Shown piece by piece: positions 37,201 to 43,514 of a stretch of DNA of 64,000 bases. The DNA comes from Nymphalis io (taxonomy: Eukaryota; Arthropoda; Insecta; Lepidoptera; Nymphalidae). The notes beneath the pieces are model-generated. The model saw nothing but the letters and a program-made list of their open reading frames with translations. It ran no database searches and was not told the DNA's origin. The stretch spans positions 2,666,001-2,730,000 of the forward strand of contig NC_065904.1 in assembly GCF_905147045.1 (NCBI RefSeq). The letters are read 5' to 3'. Within the stretch, counting starts at the first letter, position 1, and every line of letters begins with the position of its first letter. The translations under genes and the position numbers were made by a program.

Positions 37201-38896
37201 AAAATATAATTTAATTATTATTATGAGGAAAATATTTCATGCAAACATTTTAAGAAGGAAAAGTTATAGTATTTTATATTATGTAATTTTATATATATAT
37301 GCTTAATTCTATAAAATGGGTAAAAAAGTTACAAAGTTAAAATTATCTGTGCTGAATGCTCAATCACTAAATACAGGAAGAGACGAATTATCACACACTA
37401 TAAAATATTTTGATCCAGACATAATTTCTATCACGGAAACATGGCTATCTGAGAACGTCACGTTAAAAAATTACAATATCCCAGGCTATAATTTTTTTCA
37501 TGAACCACGATCAGATTCGCAATCTAGAGGAGGAGGAGTAGGCGCATATATACGTTCAAATTTGAGAGTAAAAGTATTGCCAGTAAATTCTTCGGCACTT
37601 GAGCAACAGTGACCTCCCAAATTTATTTTAGCACATTTTTATCTACGCTAGATGACAATCTATCATTTTTAACACCAAAATATGAATACGTATTTGTACC
37701 TGGTGACATAAACATTGATTTAAATTCGCATGGATATACTATATCTGGGTAGGTACCACCCACTCATCAGATATTCTACTGCAAAACAGCAATACTTGGT
37801 ATTGTTGTGTTCCGGTTTGAAGGGTGAGTGAGCCAGTGTAATTACAGGCACAAGGGACATAACATCTTAGTTCCCAAGGTTTGTGGCGCATTGGTGATGT
37901 AAGCGATGGTTAACATTTCTTACAAGGCCTGTATTTAGTGAGTGAGACAGTGTAATTACAGGCACAAGGGACATAACATCTTAGTTCCCAAGGTTGGTGG
38001 CGCATTGGTGATGTAAGCGATGGTTAACATTTCTTACAAGGCCAATGTCTAAGGGCGTTTGGTGACCACTTACCATCAGGTGGCCCATATGCTCGTCCGC
38101 CTTCCTATTCTATAAAAAAAAACTATATGATATGCATAAACTTATACTGCACTGAATGTAGCGTTTGTGTTGGCAGCATATGTACAAGGCGTAGACTGAA
38201 AAGCAGCCTAGCTGAGACTACGACCTTTTCACCAAATTATGATATTGTTAACTCTTTTTTTATGGTTTTGTACCTTAATTTTATTATCTTTGTTTCTTTT
38301 TGGTGAATAAAGTTATTTATTATTATTATTATTAATGTGACAAATATTTTGCGCAGAACTTTCGCAGACACACGTCGCCACTAATAAATTTCTATATCCT
38401 TCCTTCGACAAACATATTATTCTGAACCGTGTTTACTCAGCATCAAGAAGTTTATCGGTTTGAAAATGCTAAAAATCGGTTACCGCCGTATATCCATACT
38501 GGATTATAATACGCTTTACAGAAAAAATCTTCTATTACATGACATTGATATTTGAGGAGGCGTTATTAGTGTACTGTATTACCCCTGCACAATATGTACA
38601 TTCTTTAAAAAAAGCGTAATTATATACATGCTCTATTCAACATGGCCAGAACCCCCATAGTGAAGACAGAAATAAAATTGCATCTTTATCTGTTTCAGGC
38701 GACAAGCGCTTTATTTACTCTGGACGGCGCTCGTGGTGAAGAATTAACTAGAAGATTAGCACGTGGAGAACGCAGAAGAAGAAGATGCCGAGCGATTCTA
38801 GCGGTTCTAGCGCTTTTGTTGCTTCTTGCCGCTGTGGGAGCAGTCGAATTGCTTTTATCTAGAGGACAACGTGTTTTCGGAGCAGTGCTTCGTTGA
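1210..38896 (+). CDS. Gene A: uncharacterised 257-aa protein with C-terminal transmembrane segment
   Basis: The proposed CDS joins 1210-1226, 3886-4010, 6433-6637, 7287-7515 and 38699-38896. It totals 774 nt, 257 codons plus TGA, and every junction is GT-AG with matching phase. Seen in the protein: an acidic region (residues 11-26) containing VVIIVDDD, a Gly/Ser-rich stretch (about 48-60), a Ser/Asp-rich stretch (about 80-100), a charged helix-prone region in exons 4-5, a run of five Arg (about 217-221), one Leu/Ala-rich hydrophobic segment (about 224-245) and a 12-residue tail. That topology suggests a single-pass membrane protein with a cytosolic N-terminus, possibly tail-anchored (inference). 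I do not recognise the family. The 5' end is uncertain: the frame stays open upstream of the ATG to the exon 1 acceptor, so more exons may precede the window. It converges on MTHFS. Confidence 0.65.
1433..1710 (+). mobile_element. SINE-A copy, diverged
   Basis: It carries the family head (gatggtgggactttgcgc), the tctgggtaggt box, the ttccggtttgaagagtgag box and the ggcggtggtgaccacttacc box, ending before tattatatc. Many substitutions mark it as old. It lies in gene A intron 1. Confidence 0.8.
3221..3515 (+). mobile_element. SINE-A copy, near full length
   Basis: The copy runs from tactgatggtagagctttt to the cttcctattctatt box followed by an A10 tail. It is close to the consensus implied by the other copies, so relatively young. 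It lies in gene A intron 1. Confidence 0.88.
3555..3650 (+). repeat. Fragment of a dispersed lepidopteran repeat
   Basis: The pattern 'actaataatataaat...gtctgtctgtctg...' also begins a similar block at 10085-10160 and, weakly, at 24325-24370. This is the usual edge of a common lepidopteran dispersed repeat. Class not determined. Confidence 0.4.
3886..4010 (+). CDS. Gene A exon 2 (acidic, SIM-like motif)
   Basis: The 125-nt exon has acceptor TTTTAG before 3886 and donor CAG|GTAAAG after 4010. It takes in phase 2 and leaves in phase 1. It encodes a strongly acidic peptide with four Glu in a row, then the hydrophobic VVIIV followed by three Asp (residues 19-26), then AEGESADAPRMPRR and a Ser/Thr-rich end. 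The hydrophobic core beside acids matches the general form of SUMO-interacting motifs; the function is inference. Confidence 0.72.
4180..4500 (+). repeat. Dispersed repeat fragment (cgtttcgaggcacggg type)
   Basis: It contains 'gactggaaagagttgcagctctgcac', 'gcgtttcgaggcacgggaatatac' and 'ggccgacccagggaa'. The same motif order appears inverted near 21455-21600 and 22505-22590 and in part at 27065-27130. It is a common lepidopteran dispersed repeat whose class I cannot assign. ORFs across it are accidental. Confidence 0.5.
5810..6062 (+). repeat. Decayed repeat mosaic
   Basis: It holds a remnant of the SINE-B-type tail (gttatagcccagctgtgggacgtttacaggct, about 5930-5965) next to 'cttccatgcctcggaaagtatgtaaatccg', which matches the inverted repeat type at 21455-21600. 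The long ORF across it is not credible as a gene. Confidence 0.45.
6433..6637 (+). CDS. Gene A exon 3
   Basis: The 205-nt exon has acceptor GTACCAG before 6433 and donor GCAG|GTAAAT after 6637. Phase 1 enters and phase 2 leaves, matching both neighbours. The split Gly codon is followed by YGSGGGSHGRVSPNLPKNEQ, then a Glu/Pro-rich bit, RRLSVSD (a basophilic kinase-type site), and a Ser/Asp-rich run before LKEDIRACLGGC. Probably a disordered regulatory region, by composition. The in-frame ATG at 6372 lies in the intron and is not a start. Confidence 0.75.
6731..7002 (+). mobile_element. SINE-A copy, diverged
   Basis: It has head 'ggtggtagggccttgtgcaa', an internal deletion around the ttctaccgc box, 'caggcacaagggacataat', and a short AT-rich tail. 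It lies in gene A intron 3. Confidence 0.78.
7287..7515 (+). CDS. Gene A exon 4 with tandem (NAGNAG) acceptor
   Basis: The exon ends at CTG|GTAAGT, a strong donor in phase 0. Two acceptors lie three bases apart in TTTAGTAG: splicing after 7286 joins Cys to Arg-Asp-Tyr, and splicing after 7283 adds one Ser before the Arg. Both keep the frame. The exon encodes about 76 residues including ENPPVRWEKDVGHVVEAAIRG and an Ala/Arg/Leu-rich amphipathic stretch, then a Gly/Pro-rich stretch ending MMPKNQMSLL. Codon use is GC-rich against an AT-rich background. The domain is not recognised. Confidence 0.75.
8495..8578 (+). repeat. SINE-B-type 3' tail fragment
   Basis: It contains 'aaaccttctcc...gaaggccttagcccagcagtgggatatttacaggc' without the tRNA-like head. 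It could be a truncated SINE or the tail of the partner LINE. Confidence 0.6.
8951..9229 (-). mobile_element. SINE-A copy, reversed
   Basis: On the plus strand it reads 'ctgatggtaagcggtcacca', 'ttgggaactaagatattatg', 'ctggctcacccttcaaat', 'gggtggtggcaatctaccca' and 'ccaccatcaag', the reverse complement of the SINE-A boxes in order. Diverged. Confidence 0.82.
9757..10057 (-). mobile_element. SINE-B copy, full length
   Basis: The reverse complement starts 'agccgagttggcccagtggtaagaacgcg' (A box) with 'gggttcaaacccgggcaagc' (B box). The body 'cacgagatgaatta'/'catgtg' and the tail with the degraded 'tgtcccatagggct' follow. The tRNA-like head indicates a pol III origin. Confidence 0.85.
10317..10470 (+). 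repeat. SINE-B, 5' truncated
   Basis: It holds only the last half: 'gcatgtgtctaatttcact', 'agcgtggcggaataagctct', 'aaaccttctcctcaaaa', and the degraded 'gcccagaagtgggaaa' tail with 'aggctgttac'. Confidence 0.78.
11081..11347 (+). mobile_element. SINE-C copy
   Basis: A tRNA-like head 'gagccggttggcgtggttgg' with B box 'gggttcgattcccacc' is followed by a 'gtctgtttgtcctgagtctg' body, ending 'gatcagatggccgtgtgtg' and an A-rich run. Two other copies at 41537 and 51066 share the whole layout. Confidence 0.82.
11996..12272 (-). mobile_element. SINE-A copy, reversed
   Basis: A T-run at 11996 (A tail on the minus strand) is followed by 'gggttacctggtcaccactgccc', 'aaccttgggaactaag', 'gggtggtacctac' and 'gacgggcttgcacaaag'. 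Moderately diverged. Confidence 0.85.
12711..13006 (+). mobile_element. SINE-A copy, full length and young
   Basis: It is complete from 'tactggtggtagggctttgt' to 'cttcctattctatat' plus an A9 tail, and very close to the copies at 60035 and 63600. The apparent minus-strand ORF across it is an artefact of the SINE. Confidence 0.9.
13245..13548 (+). mobile_element. SINE-B copy, full length
   Basis: The head 'gccaagatggcctagtggtt' and B box 'gggttcaaacccgcgc' are followed by the intact body and tail 'ccttagcccagcagtgggac', 'aggctgttactgttactg'. The ORF spanning it is not a gene. Confidence 0.87.
14145..14262 (+). repeat. SINE-A partial copy (left part)
   Basis: It holds 'tagcaatacttaggattgga', 'gtttgaagggtgagtgag', 'cataagggacat' and 'cttagtttccaag'. 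The right part of a SINE-A lies at 14548-14690, so the two may be one copy split by about 285 bp of later sequence. Confidence 0.6.
14548..14690 (+). repeat. SINE-A partial copy (right part)
   Basis: It holds 'acacaaggttagtggcacattggct', 'aatggttaatatttcttaca' and 'gggcggtggtgaccacttac', then 'ctgtccgcttac'. See the left part at 14145. Confidence 0.6.
17632..17827 (-). mobile_element. 5'-truncated LINE, 3' end only (same family as 58811-62827)
   Basis: After a T10 run (A tail on the minus strand), 'gggagggcaaatgactctac' through 'ggttgtaagaggaggggaac' matches 58842-59008 almost base for base. The visible differences are about two (one substitution in ggtcag/ggccag and one missing T). It ends abruptly at 17827, as expected from target-primed integration with 5' truncation. 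Very recent. Confidence 0.88.
18125..18262 (-). repeat. SINE-B fragment, decayed
   Basis: The reverse complement has a decayed A box and B box ('gaaacccaggcaag') and the 'aattataa...cacaaatgaag' body. The tail is missing. Confidence 0.55.
19840..20156 (+). mobile_element. SINE-B copy, full length
   Basis: The head 'gacgagatggcccagtggta', B box 'gggttcaaacccgggc', complete body and tail 'cccagcagtgggtcat' are followed by a (taactt)n end. The ORF across it is not a gene. A second, decayed head follows at 20171. Confidence 0.88.
20171..20262 (+). repeat. Second SINE-B head fragment
   Basis: 'agccgaaatggcccagtgtc' and 'tccgagcagacatcactgagctttcatgtg' form a diverged head directly behind the intact copy at 19840, giving a head-to-tail pair. 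Confidence 0.6.
21455..21600 (-). repeat. Dispersed repeat fragment (inverse of the 4180 type)
   Basis: It contains 'gtctggaagttggaagtatacactcccg', 'aaagcatttaaagccgttt', 'gtcctgcgcctgaactccttcc' and 'gtcggattgccgtcc', a characteristic lepidopteran repeat order. A shorter piece with 'gtagttggaaagtcgggag' lies at 22505-22590. The minus-strand ORF here is accidental. Confidence 0.5.
21682..21880 (-). mobile_element. SINE-A copy, reversed, 5' truncated
   Basis: A T-run, then 'atagaacaggaaggcggacgagcatatggg' and the boxes through 'ctcactcaccctttaaag'. The 5' third of the SINE is missing. Confidence 0.85.
23286..23462 (-). repeat. SINE-A relic, reversed
   Basis: Degenerate boxes: 'aagaaatattaccaaccatgg', 'ccttgtgtctgtaatgacactggctcac' and 'gcagtttggtag'. 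It lies next to a better copy at 23515. Confidence 0.5.
23515..23790 (-). mobile_element. SINE-A copy, reversed, diverged
   Basis: A T8 run, 'ctgatgataagtgatcaccac', 'gccccaccaatcttggctac', 'cgttcactcacccttcaaac' and 'gtttggcggtaaaatatctc'. All boxes are present in order. Confidence 0.75.
25535..25606 (-). mobile_element. 5'-truncated LINE 3' end
   Basis: After a T13 run, 'tggcaaatgactctactccacctgatggtaag' through 'tagtagagtccaaacg' matches the 3' end of the LINE at 58811. It ends at 25606. This is a very short insertion of the same family. Confidence 0.8.
26985..27205 (+). repeat. Dispersed repeat fragment
   Basis: 'ccaggcgcaagaccaacggctttgcgtgttttccgggacgg' is the same repeat type as 4180-4500. 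The ORF across it has no gene-like support. Confidence 0.4.
27560..27757 (+). other. Orphan coding-like ORF or terminal exon
   Basis: The frame runs without stop from 27524 to the TGA at 27755-27757. From about 27560 it uses balanced, GC-containing codons unlike the AT-rich surroundings. The peptide has GGVEVGPKKYTPEYGQQRLL followed by EYYDQL, IANPSAYRG and a C-terminal VYDIFPQ. An acceptor-like CCCGTAG ends at 27623, and splicing there would give phase 1, which is compatible with gene A exon 2 but not exon 4. It may be an alternative terminal exon, a captured gene fragment or part of an unknown element. I do not recognise it. Confidence 0.35.
28831..29036 (+). mobile_element. SINE-A copy with internal deletion
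   Basis: Head 'tggtaggcctttgcgtaagc', 'ctcatcagatagtcttccgc' and 'cttagttttcaaggttggt' run directly into 'taccatcagacctgcccgttcgcc', so about 90 bp of the 3' half is missing. Confidence 0.78.
30540..33345 (-). mobile_element. Decayed, 5'-truncated LINE (endonuclease + RT, no RNase H)
   Basis: Read on the minus strand from about 33345, the pieces are: apurinic endonuclease (YPGYTLE, VFLGNFNAHH; 33330-32506), a linker and RT N-terminus (32399-31701, with ASGPDGIPAIVL and NYRPISVTSI), KAFDRVW (near 31650), GVPQGSVLS and YADD (31686-31339) and a C-terminal domain (31050-30607, SHFWDGSAKNHLQALELIERRARKL region). The pieces fall in different frames, so several frameshifts break it. It resembles the Jockey/CR1 group; exact clade uncertain. 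The T-run at 30539-30550 marks the 3' end. It starts inside the endonuclease, so it is 5' truncated, and it shares the layout of 58811-62827 at perhaps 60% protein identity by eye. Confidence 0.85.
34965..35130 (+). repeat. SINE-A relic
   Basis: Scattered boxes: 'gttgttcccaaggttgttatg', 'aaagtgagccgtgtaactacc' and 'ggaataagaggtatgggatcttag'. It is rearranged and barely recognisable. Confidence 0.35.
35164..35316 (-). mobile_element. SINE-A copy, reversed, internally deleted
   Basis: A T8 run, 'gcgggaagtggtcattaatg' and 'catcgccaatgcgccaccaa' run straight into 'gtgggtggtacctacccaaacgg' and 'caaagccctactacc'. The middle half is missing. Confidence 0.72.
36303..36336 (+). repeat. RTE-like LINE 3' terminus fragment
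   Basis: 'ccagcagtggacggcaaaaggctga' encodes QQWTAKG-stop followed by an A run. This is the same C-terminus as the minus-strand fragment at 50331. Only the last codons remain. Confidence 0.5.
37316..37744 (+). mobile_element. LINE endonuclease N-terminal fragment
   Basis: The ORF opens LSVLNAQSLNTGRDEL and DIISITETWLSENV, the classic start of an apurinic endonuclease, then GGGVGAYIRSNL. A stop at 37610-37612 breaks it. The next frame continues with FVPGDINIDLNSHG, where GDIN is the endonuclease signature. The sequence then meets a SINE-A. This is a third LINE lineage, in the Jockey/CR1 style. Confidence 0.75.
37744..38121 (+). mobile_element. SINE-A copy with 105-bp tandem duplication, inserted in a LINE
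   Basis: The SINE lacks its 5' head, starting at tctgggtaggtac. It carries a direct duplication: 37825-37929 and 37939-38043 match at all but about two positions, separated by 9 bases. A target duplication ACTATAT flanks it at 37738-37744 and 38122-38128. It ends ctattctat plus an A tail. Confidence 0.88.
38129..38335 (+). mobile_element. LINE 3' end with TTA-repeat tail
   Basis: After the SINE come 'aaaagcagcctagctgagactacg', a short open frame, the UTR 'ttctttttggtgaataaagtt' and (atttatt)-(att)n ending near 38335. A short (att)n tail rather than poly(A) is typical of CR1-type elements. Probably the 3' end of the LINE whose endonuclease start is at 37316, with everything between deleted. 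Confidence 0.6.
38699..38896 (+). CDS. Gene A exon 5 (terminal; transmembrane segment)
   Basis: Acceptor TTATCTGTTTCAG ends at 38698, and the phase 0 entry matches exon 4. The exon has 65 codons plus TGA at 38894-38896. It encodes ATSALFTLDGARGEEL, a basic run ending in five Arg, a hydrophobic stretch of roughly 20 residues rich in Leu and Ala, and a short basic tail SRGQRVFGAVLR. By the positive-inside rule the N-terminal side faces the cytosol. An ATG at 38642 in the same frame lies in the intron. A candidate ATTAAA poly(A) signal sits at 39053-39058 (weak). Confidence 0.72.
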   Translation, partial: ATSALFTLDGARGEELTRRLARGERRRRRCRAILAVLALLLLLAAVGAVELLLSRGQRVFGAVLR

Positions 38897-41536
38897 CATT
38901 CGCTTTTTATTCTTCTAGTAACACTAACGTGGTAACGTGGAAGAATAATTTTGACATATTTTTTTTAATTTCTAAATCCTGGCTACATGTTCACGGTCAC
39001 GATAAAAATTGTAATTTGACTTAACTGATTGATACAATCACATTTGTTCAAAATTAAATATCTTACTTAGGTTTGTTGGGAAATATAAAACCTACGTCAT
39101 GTAATAACATTTCTTCATCAACTAGTTTCAGCTGATAGAATCAATAATATTGTGGTAGCGAGTTCCCCGGTTAAACCTTAGTCTTGAGGGTAGCGTGATA
39201 ACTATTGATCAATCAACGATCAACGAATCAACTAATTTCAAAGTTACAATGCTCAGTGTTCAATATTATTTGCACCAATATTTATTTAGCCGCCAACTTT
39301 TGTTTTTGCAAAATGAGGTAGGGTTGAGACAACTGCGTTGGTGACTAGTTGCGTAAATAGCCTTTTCGGGCCCCAAGGCAATAAAATGGCATTGTCCCCC
39401 TATCCCCTTTGCCTTTTAGAAGATATATTAATTCATATAACTTGTTGTCCGCGTAAAACTAATATAGTTTAAATCGCGTTTGCAGGTATTGAAACTTTTT
39501 CCTTGCGGTTTTTTTTTAATCTATGAGAGAAGTTCCCAAATAGTTTTGAATTAAAAAGGATCGCTACTCCTGGAATTCGAGGTACGCGCCCCCACGCCAT
39601 TACATTGGTTACATTGGCACAGCAACGCAATTAGTGGTAACTTATTTTTACTAATGAAATTTAAAAAAAATTAGAAAAGTTATTGAAAAATTAATTTTAA
39701 ACCATATACAAATATCACAGTAGAATGCTACGCTATTTCGTTGCGTGTATCGTTTTAATGACATTTATTGTTGTCAATTTTGCATATCACTTTTTGTCAT
39801 TTCACGATGATATCTACGTCATGTTTCGAGTATGTTCTTAAAGAATATATCTTTATATTAATTATACAATTATTTTAATTGGTATAATTTAAATACCAAT
39901 TGGTTATTTTTTTTTTTAATTCTGAAACAAATAGGTGTCAAGTTTTTGATTCAAAAAGGTTTCATATATATTTTGTATATACTATAAAATAAGAGTATAA
40001 GTAGTTAGGATTTTAAATATCTATATTTTAGTGTTTAATTGATATTTATGTGATATGAGGTTAATTAATTCGTACATTTGATTGGAATATGTGTTTTTTT
40101 TTTAAATTATTTTAAGGAACGATCCTCGCTCTTAACTCCTAAAATGTTCAATTGATTATGCCATTTATTGTAGAATAATTAAATAATAAGATTTCGTATC
40201 TTTTTCTTACTGTATATATAATTAATTGTCCTCGTCTGTTTTAACTAATGAATGAATAATTATTATATACTTATATAATATGTAATGATATCTAAGGCAA
40301 ATTACAAAAAAAAGGTTTTTGTTTTACTATTAAATTAAATTATGATACAAATATTAGTATATTAATTTCAAATATAATATGTATTTCAATTTATATAGCC
40401 ATTTATAGATTAAGTTTCTTTTTGTGTGATATAAGATACTTTAGAGATACTATAAGAAATGCATATATCTCTTTTAGGAATACGTAATTTTTTAATTTTA
40501 TAAATTATAAGTTTTATATAACTTTTATATTGAAACTAAAACAACTGCGATTGACGATTGGCCCAATGAAATAGGGAATGATTTTTACTACTACCGTGAT
40601 AACGTAATTGTTGTTGAGCGCATGTTCGCAATAGTGGTGTTGCAACTTTACAAATAATGTTCCGTCCTTATAACGAGTAACATCGTTGTTGTGTCGTAGT
40701 GTTCAAATCACGCTGTCGAGTTCTGTGCCGAAAAATGGTACATCAAATAGCACAATAAATATAACACGTACCTAGTTGCTTTATGTTTATTTTATTGGTA
40801 TAAATTTTGAAACCACCTTAGTTCTTATCTGAGAAATATTTCAATTAAATGTATTTAAGTAGCAATTTACTTATTATTTTTAGTTTTTTATAGTGACACG
40901 TAGACAAATGCGTATACTTTGCAATCATATTTTATTTCATAAAAAAGTTGAAGTTTTCTCATTGTTGCTGACTTCATAACCAAATTTCAACTTTTAGTAC
41001 ATGAAATATATACATATATAAATCAAATCGAATCACTTATTTATTGATTGTCAAATTCGAAACTACCGCCGGTTCGGAAAACAAATACCCTGACCCGAGA
41101 AAAGCGAGCAAAAGTCTCCTATACTTTGATTGTGACAAAGGAGACATTTATCTCTGGATTCCATTTTTCACATAATATTTATAATATATTTACAAGTTTA
41201 TTGTTTAAATATTAAACCATACACTAACAAATTGATATAACATTTATTATGTATATTTTAATGTTAAGAACTCTCAATATATACTTCGGAGTCACATATA
41301 ATTATATTCATGTGTTTTGTTATTTAATACTGATATTAATAGAATATACTATATATTATGTACATAATTTTAGTTTATCAGTTTATTATCAGTCATCAGT
41401 TTTAATGTTTTTGTCAGATATACATATTAACCGAACGACAAACAAGAGAATCGAATAGATGACGTCATAAACTACGTTGCCACAAGACGACTTGATCAAC
41501 TGCTGAATTAAAAGCGATTTAAATAAAAATAAAATT

Positions 41537-41797
41537 GAAGTGCATGGTTGGTAGATACTTGCCTTTCACGCCGAAGGTTGTGGGTTCGATTTCGAGGACA
41601 GACATTTGTGTGCATGAACATGTCTGTTTGTAATGAGTCTGGGTGTAATTATCTATATAAGTATGTATTAATAAAAGAAAAGTAGTATATGTAGTATATC
41701 AGTTGTCTGGTTTCCATAGCACAAGCTTTGTAAAAGCTTAATTTGGGATCAGATGGCCGGGTCAGAAAAATGTCCCAGGATATTATTATTATTCTAT
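41537..41797 (+). mobile_element. SINE-C copy, head damaged
   Basis: 'tgcatggttggtagatactt' and 'gggttcgatttcgaggacag' keep the tRNA-like head, but the first bases and part of the B-box region are lost. The body matches the copy at 11081 closely, ending 'gatcagatggccgggt' and (tta)n. Confidence 0.8.
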
Positions 41798-42244
41798 AAA
41801 AAAAATTAAAGAAACAAAAATCTATTGAATAAAATTTATCCATTTTCTTGATTCAATGTAGCGTTGTTGAGTAACTAAAATCGAACCGTGACATCCAATT
41901 AGACGCACATTAATAGGATATATTATACTGACTATTACCTGCCATTAAATTATTGGTTATAAGCGTAATTAAGCACATTAAACGCAAATTCTTGATTTGT
42001 GACGTAAGTAGATATATATATATAATTTTATTTAATAAGTTGTATGAATATTTACCATTAAAAATGTAACCGATATTTAGTCAGTTGTTAAAAATATTAA
42101 ATATTTTGCGTTTTTTTTTAAAGATTTAGTTTAAATTTAATGGCTGTAGATACCATAAGTGATGTAGAATTTGCACAAAGTGCTCTATTTTATGTAGAAA
42201 AAAAAATATTATATTAAATTGTGTTTCATTTTCCCCAAAACAGA

Positions 42245-42284
42245 CAGACGTGTGACGTGTGTGTGTGTTTGTGTGTGTGTGACT
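42245..42284 (+). repeat. GT-rich microsatellite
   Basis: An imperfect (GT)n run with interruptions 'gac' and 'ttt'. Confidence 0.75.
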
Positions 42285-43418
42285 ATAAATCATATGGGTA
42301 ATTGAATAATGTTAAAATAATTCGACGTAAAACTTCTTAGTTTTTATTCTTTTTAATTTTGGTTTTCTGTTTTCATCGATTTTAATATTAAGTAGAAGAT
42401 AATAAATTAAATAAATAAATTTATTGAATGAATCGTTTCGCAATTAATCGAGTTCACTTAATTAAAATAAACACCTTATTGTCTGTTTAATTTAATAATA
42501 CTTGCAACACTAATTACAACACTCTTAAGGATTTAACTCTTTCCAACTTATAGCAAAACATATATATTTGTGTTCCTCCCTTATTACTATTAGGATATTG
42601 TTTGACCAATCAACGACGACAATGGTTTCGCGCCATCTTGAAGAAACTTAGAACGTGCGGCGGCTGCAGATATAGATATAAATGTTAGTAGTTGATCGAT
42701 TGGGAAGGTCTAATAATTCAGGACTGGGGTGAGCTTAGCATATAACTCATCTAATATAATTACTCTCATCACAAACACAACTCGTACAATTGTGACCGGA
42801 ATTTGCAAAACTACGTTGTATTATTACTATATCTCTGCTTGTTATCGGTACCGAAAATACTAAATATTAGTATTTATATTTCTGTCTTAGCAACGTTCGG
42901 TAGCACCGTATGGGGGGGGGGCTACTATATTTTAACCTCTATTACTACCCCTTATAATCGTATTTTGTAACTTTTTTCAATAGCCATCGACAACACAATA
43001 ATAATTACATTTACAAATTTAAAAATGGACAATTAAAAAAAGGAATCGCTTTTGGGGTTCAAGCTTGCTCTGTAGTGATCAAAATCGATTCAATGATTTA
43101 GCCATGTAGTGTTTTGTGTTATTAAAAAATATAAACAAAGTAAGACATTTTGTAATAAAACACATTATTTTTCAGAGGAATTTTATGACATTTAAAACAT
43201 ACAATATTATGTATAGTTTCATAATCATTTAAGATAGGTATTATATTTAATTCAAATGCATTTTAAATGTTTTCGAGTTTACATAATAATATTCACACTA
43301 ATTATACAAAATTGAAAAAATCCATTAATATTAATAAACTATGTCATTATTTAAAATATAAAAATAATATAAATTGAATAAAATAATAATGTCGTGAGTC
43401 GTATTGTGTGTCGTCAAT

Positions 43419-43514
43419 TTAATCATCAGCAAATATAACCCCATCGATTCTTTGGTCCATTTCGTTCATAGGAACTTCATCAAACACCTGACATTTGAAC
43501 GCAATCGCTATTAC
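43419..43514 (-). CDS. Mthfs: Mthfs exon 4 of the CDS (terminal)
   Basis: The acceptor TTTTCTAG on the minus strand is followed by 31 codons and TAA. It encodes VIAIAFKCQVFDEVP, then an MNEMDQRID stretch and GVIFADD-stop. This matches the family's closing strand (A-x-A-F-x-x-Q) and final V-D-x-V-I loop. It is 6.6 kb from the preceding exon because of the LINE. Confidence 0.92.
   Translation of the reverse strand, partial: VIAIAFKCQVFDEVPMNEMDQRIDGVIFADD

Larger units (their letters stand above)
7516..38698 (+). other. Gene A last intron, about 31 kb, repeat-filled
   Basis: The donor GTAAGT at 7516 and acceptor CTGTTTCAG at 38690-38698 are both phase 0, so exons 4 and 5 can join directly, although unseen phase 0-0 exons cannot be excluded. 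Contents: about ten SINE-A, several SINE-B and one SINE-C copy, LINE pieces at 17632, 25540, 30540-33345, 36303 and 37316-38340, and long AT-rich stretches without recognisable content (about 14900-16080, 20260-21320, 24660-25500, 25800-26960, 29040-30520, 33350-34900, 36340-37290). Confidence 0.55.
38897..43418. other. Convergent intergenic region
   Basis: This is the shared 3' region between gene A and MTHFS. It is mostly AT-rich with no coding signal. It holds one SINE-C copy (41537), a GT-rich microsatellite (42245-42284), a G9 run near 42912 and a short GC-rich patch near 42620-42670. Poly(A) signals for both genes should lie here: ATTAAA at 39053 (+) and ATTAAA read on the minus strand near 43248 are candidates only. 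Confidence 0.5.
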
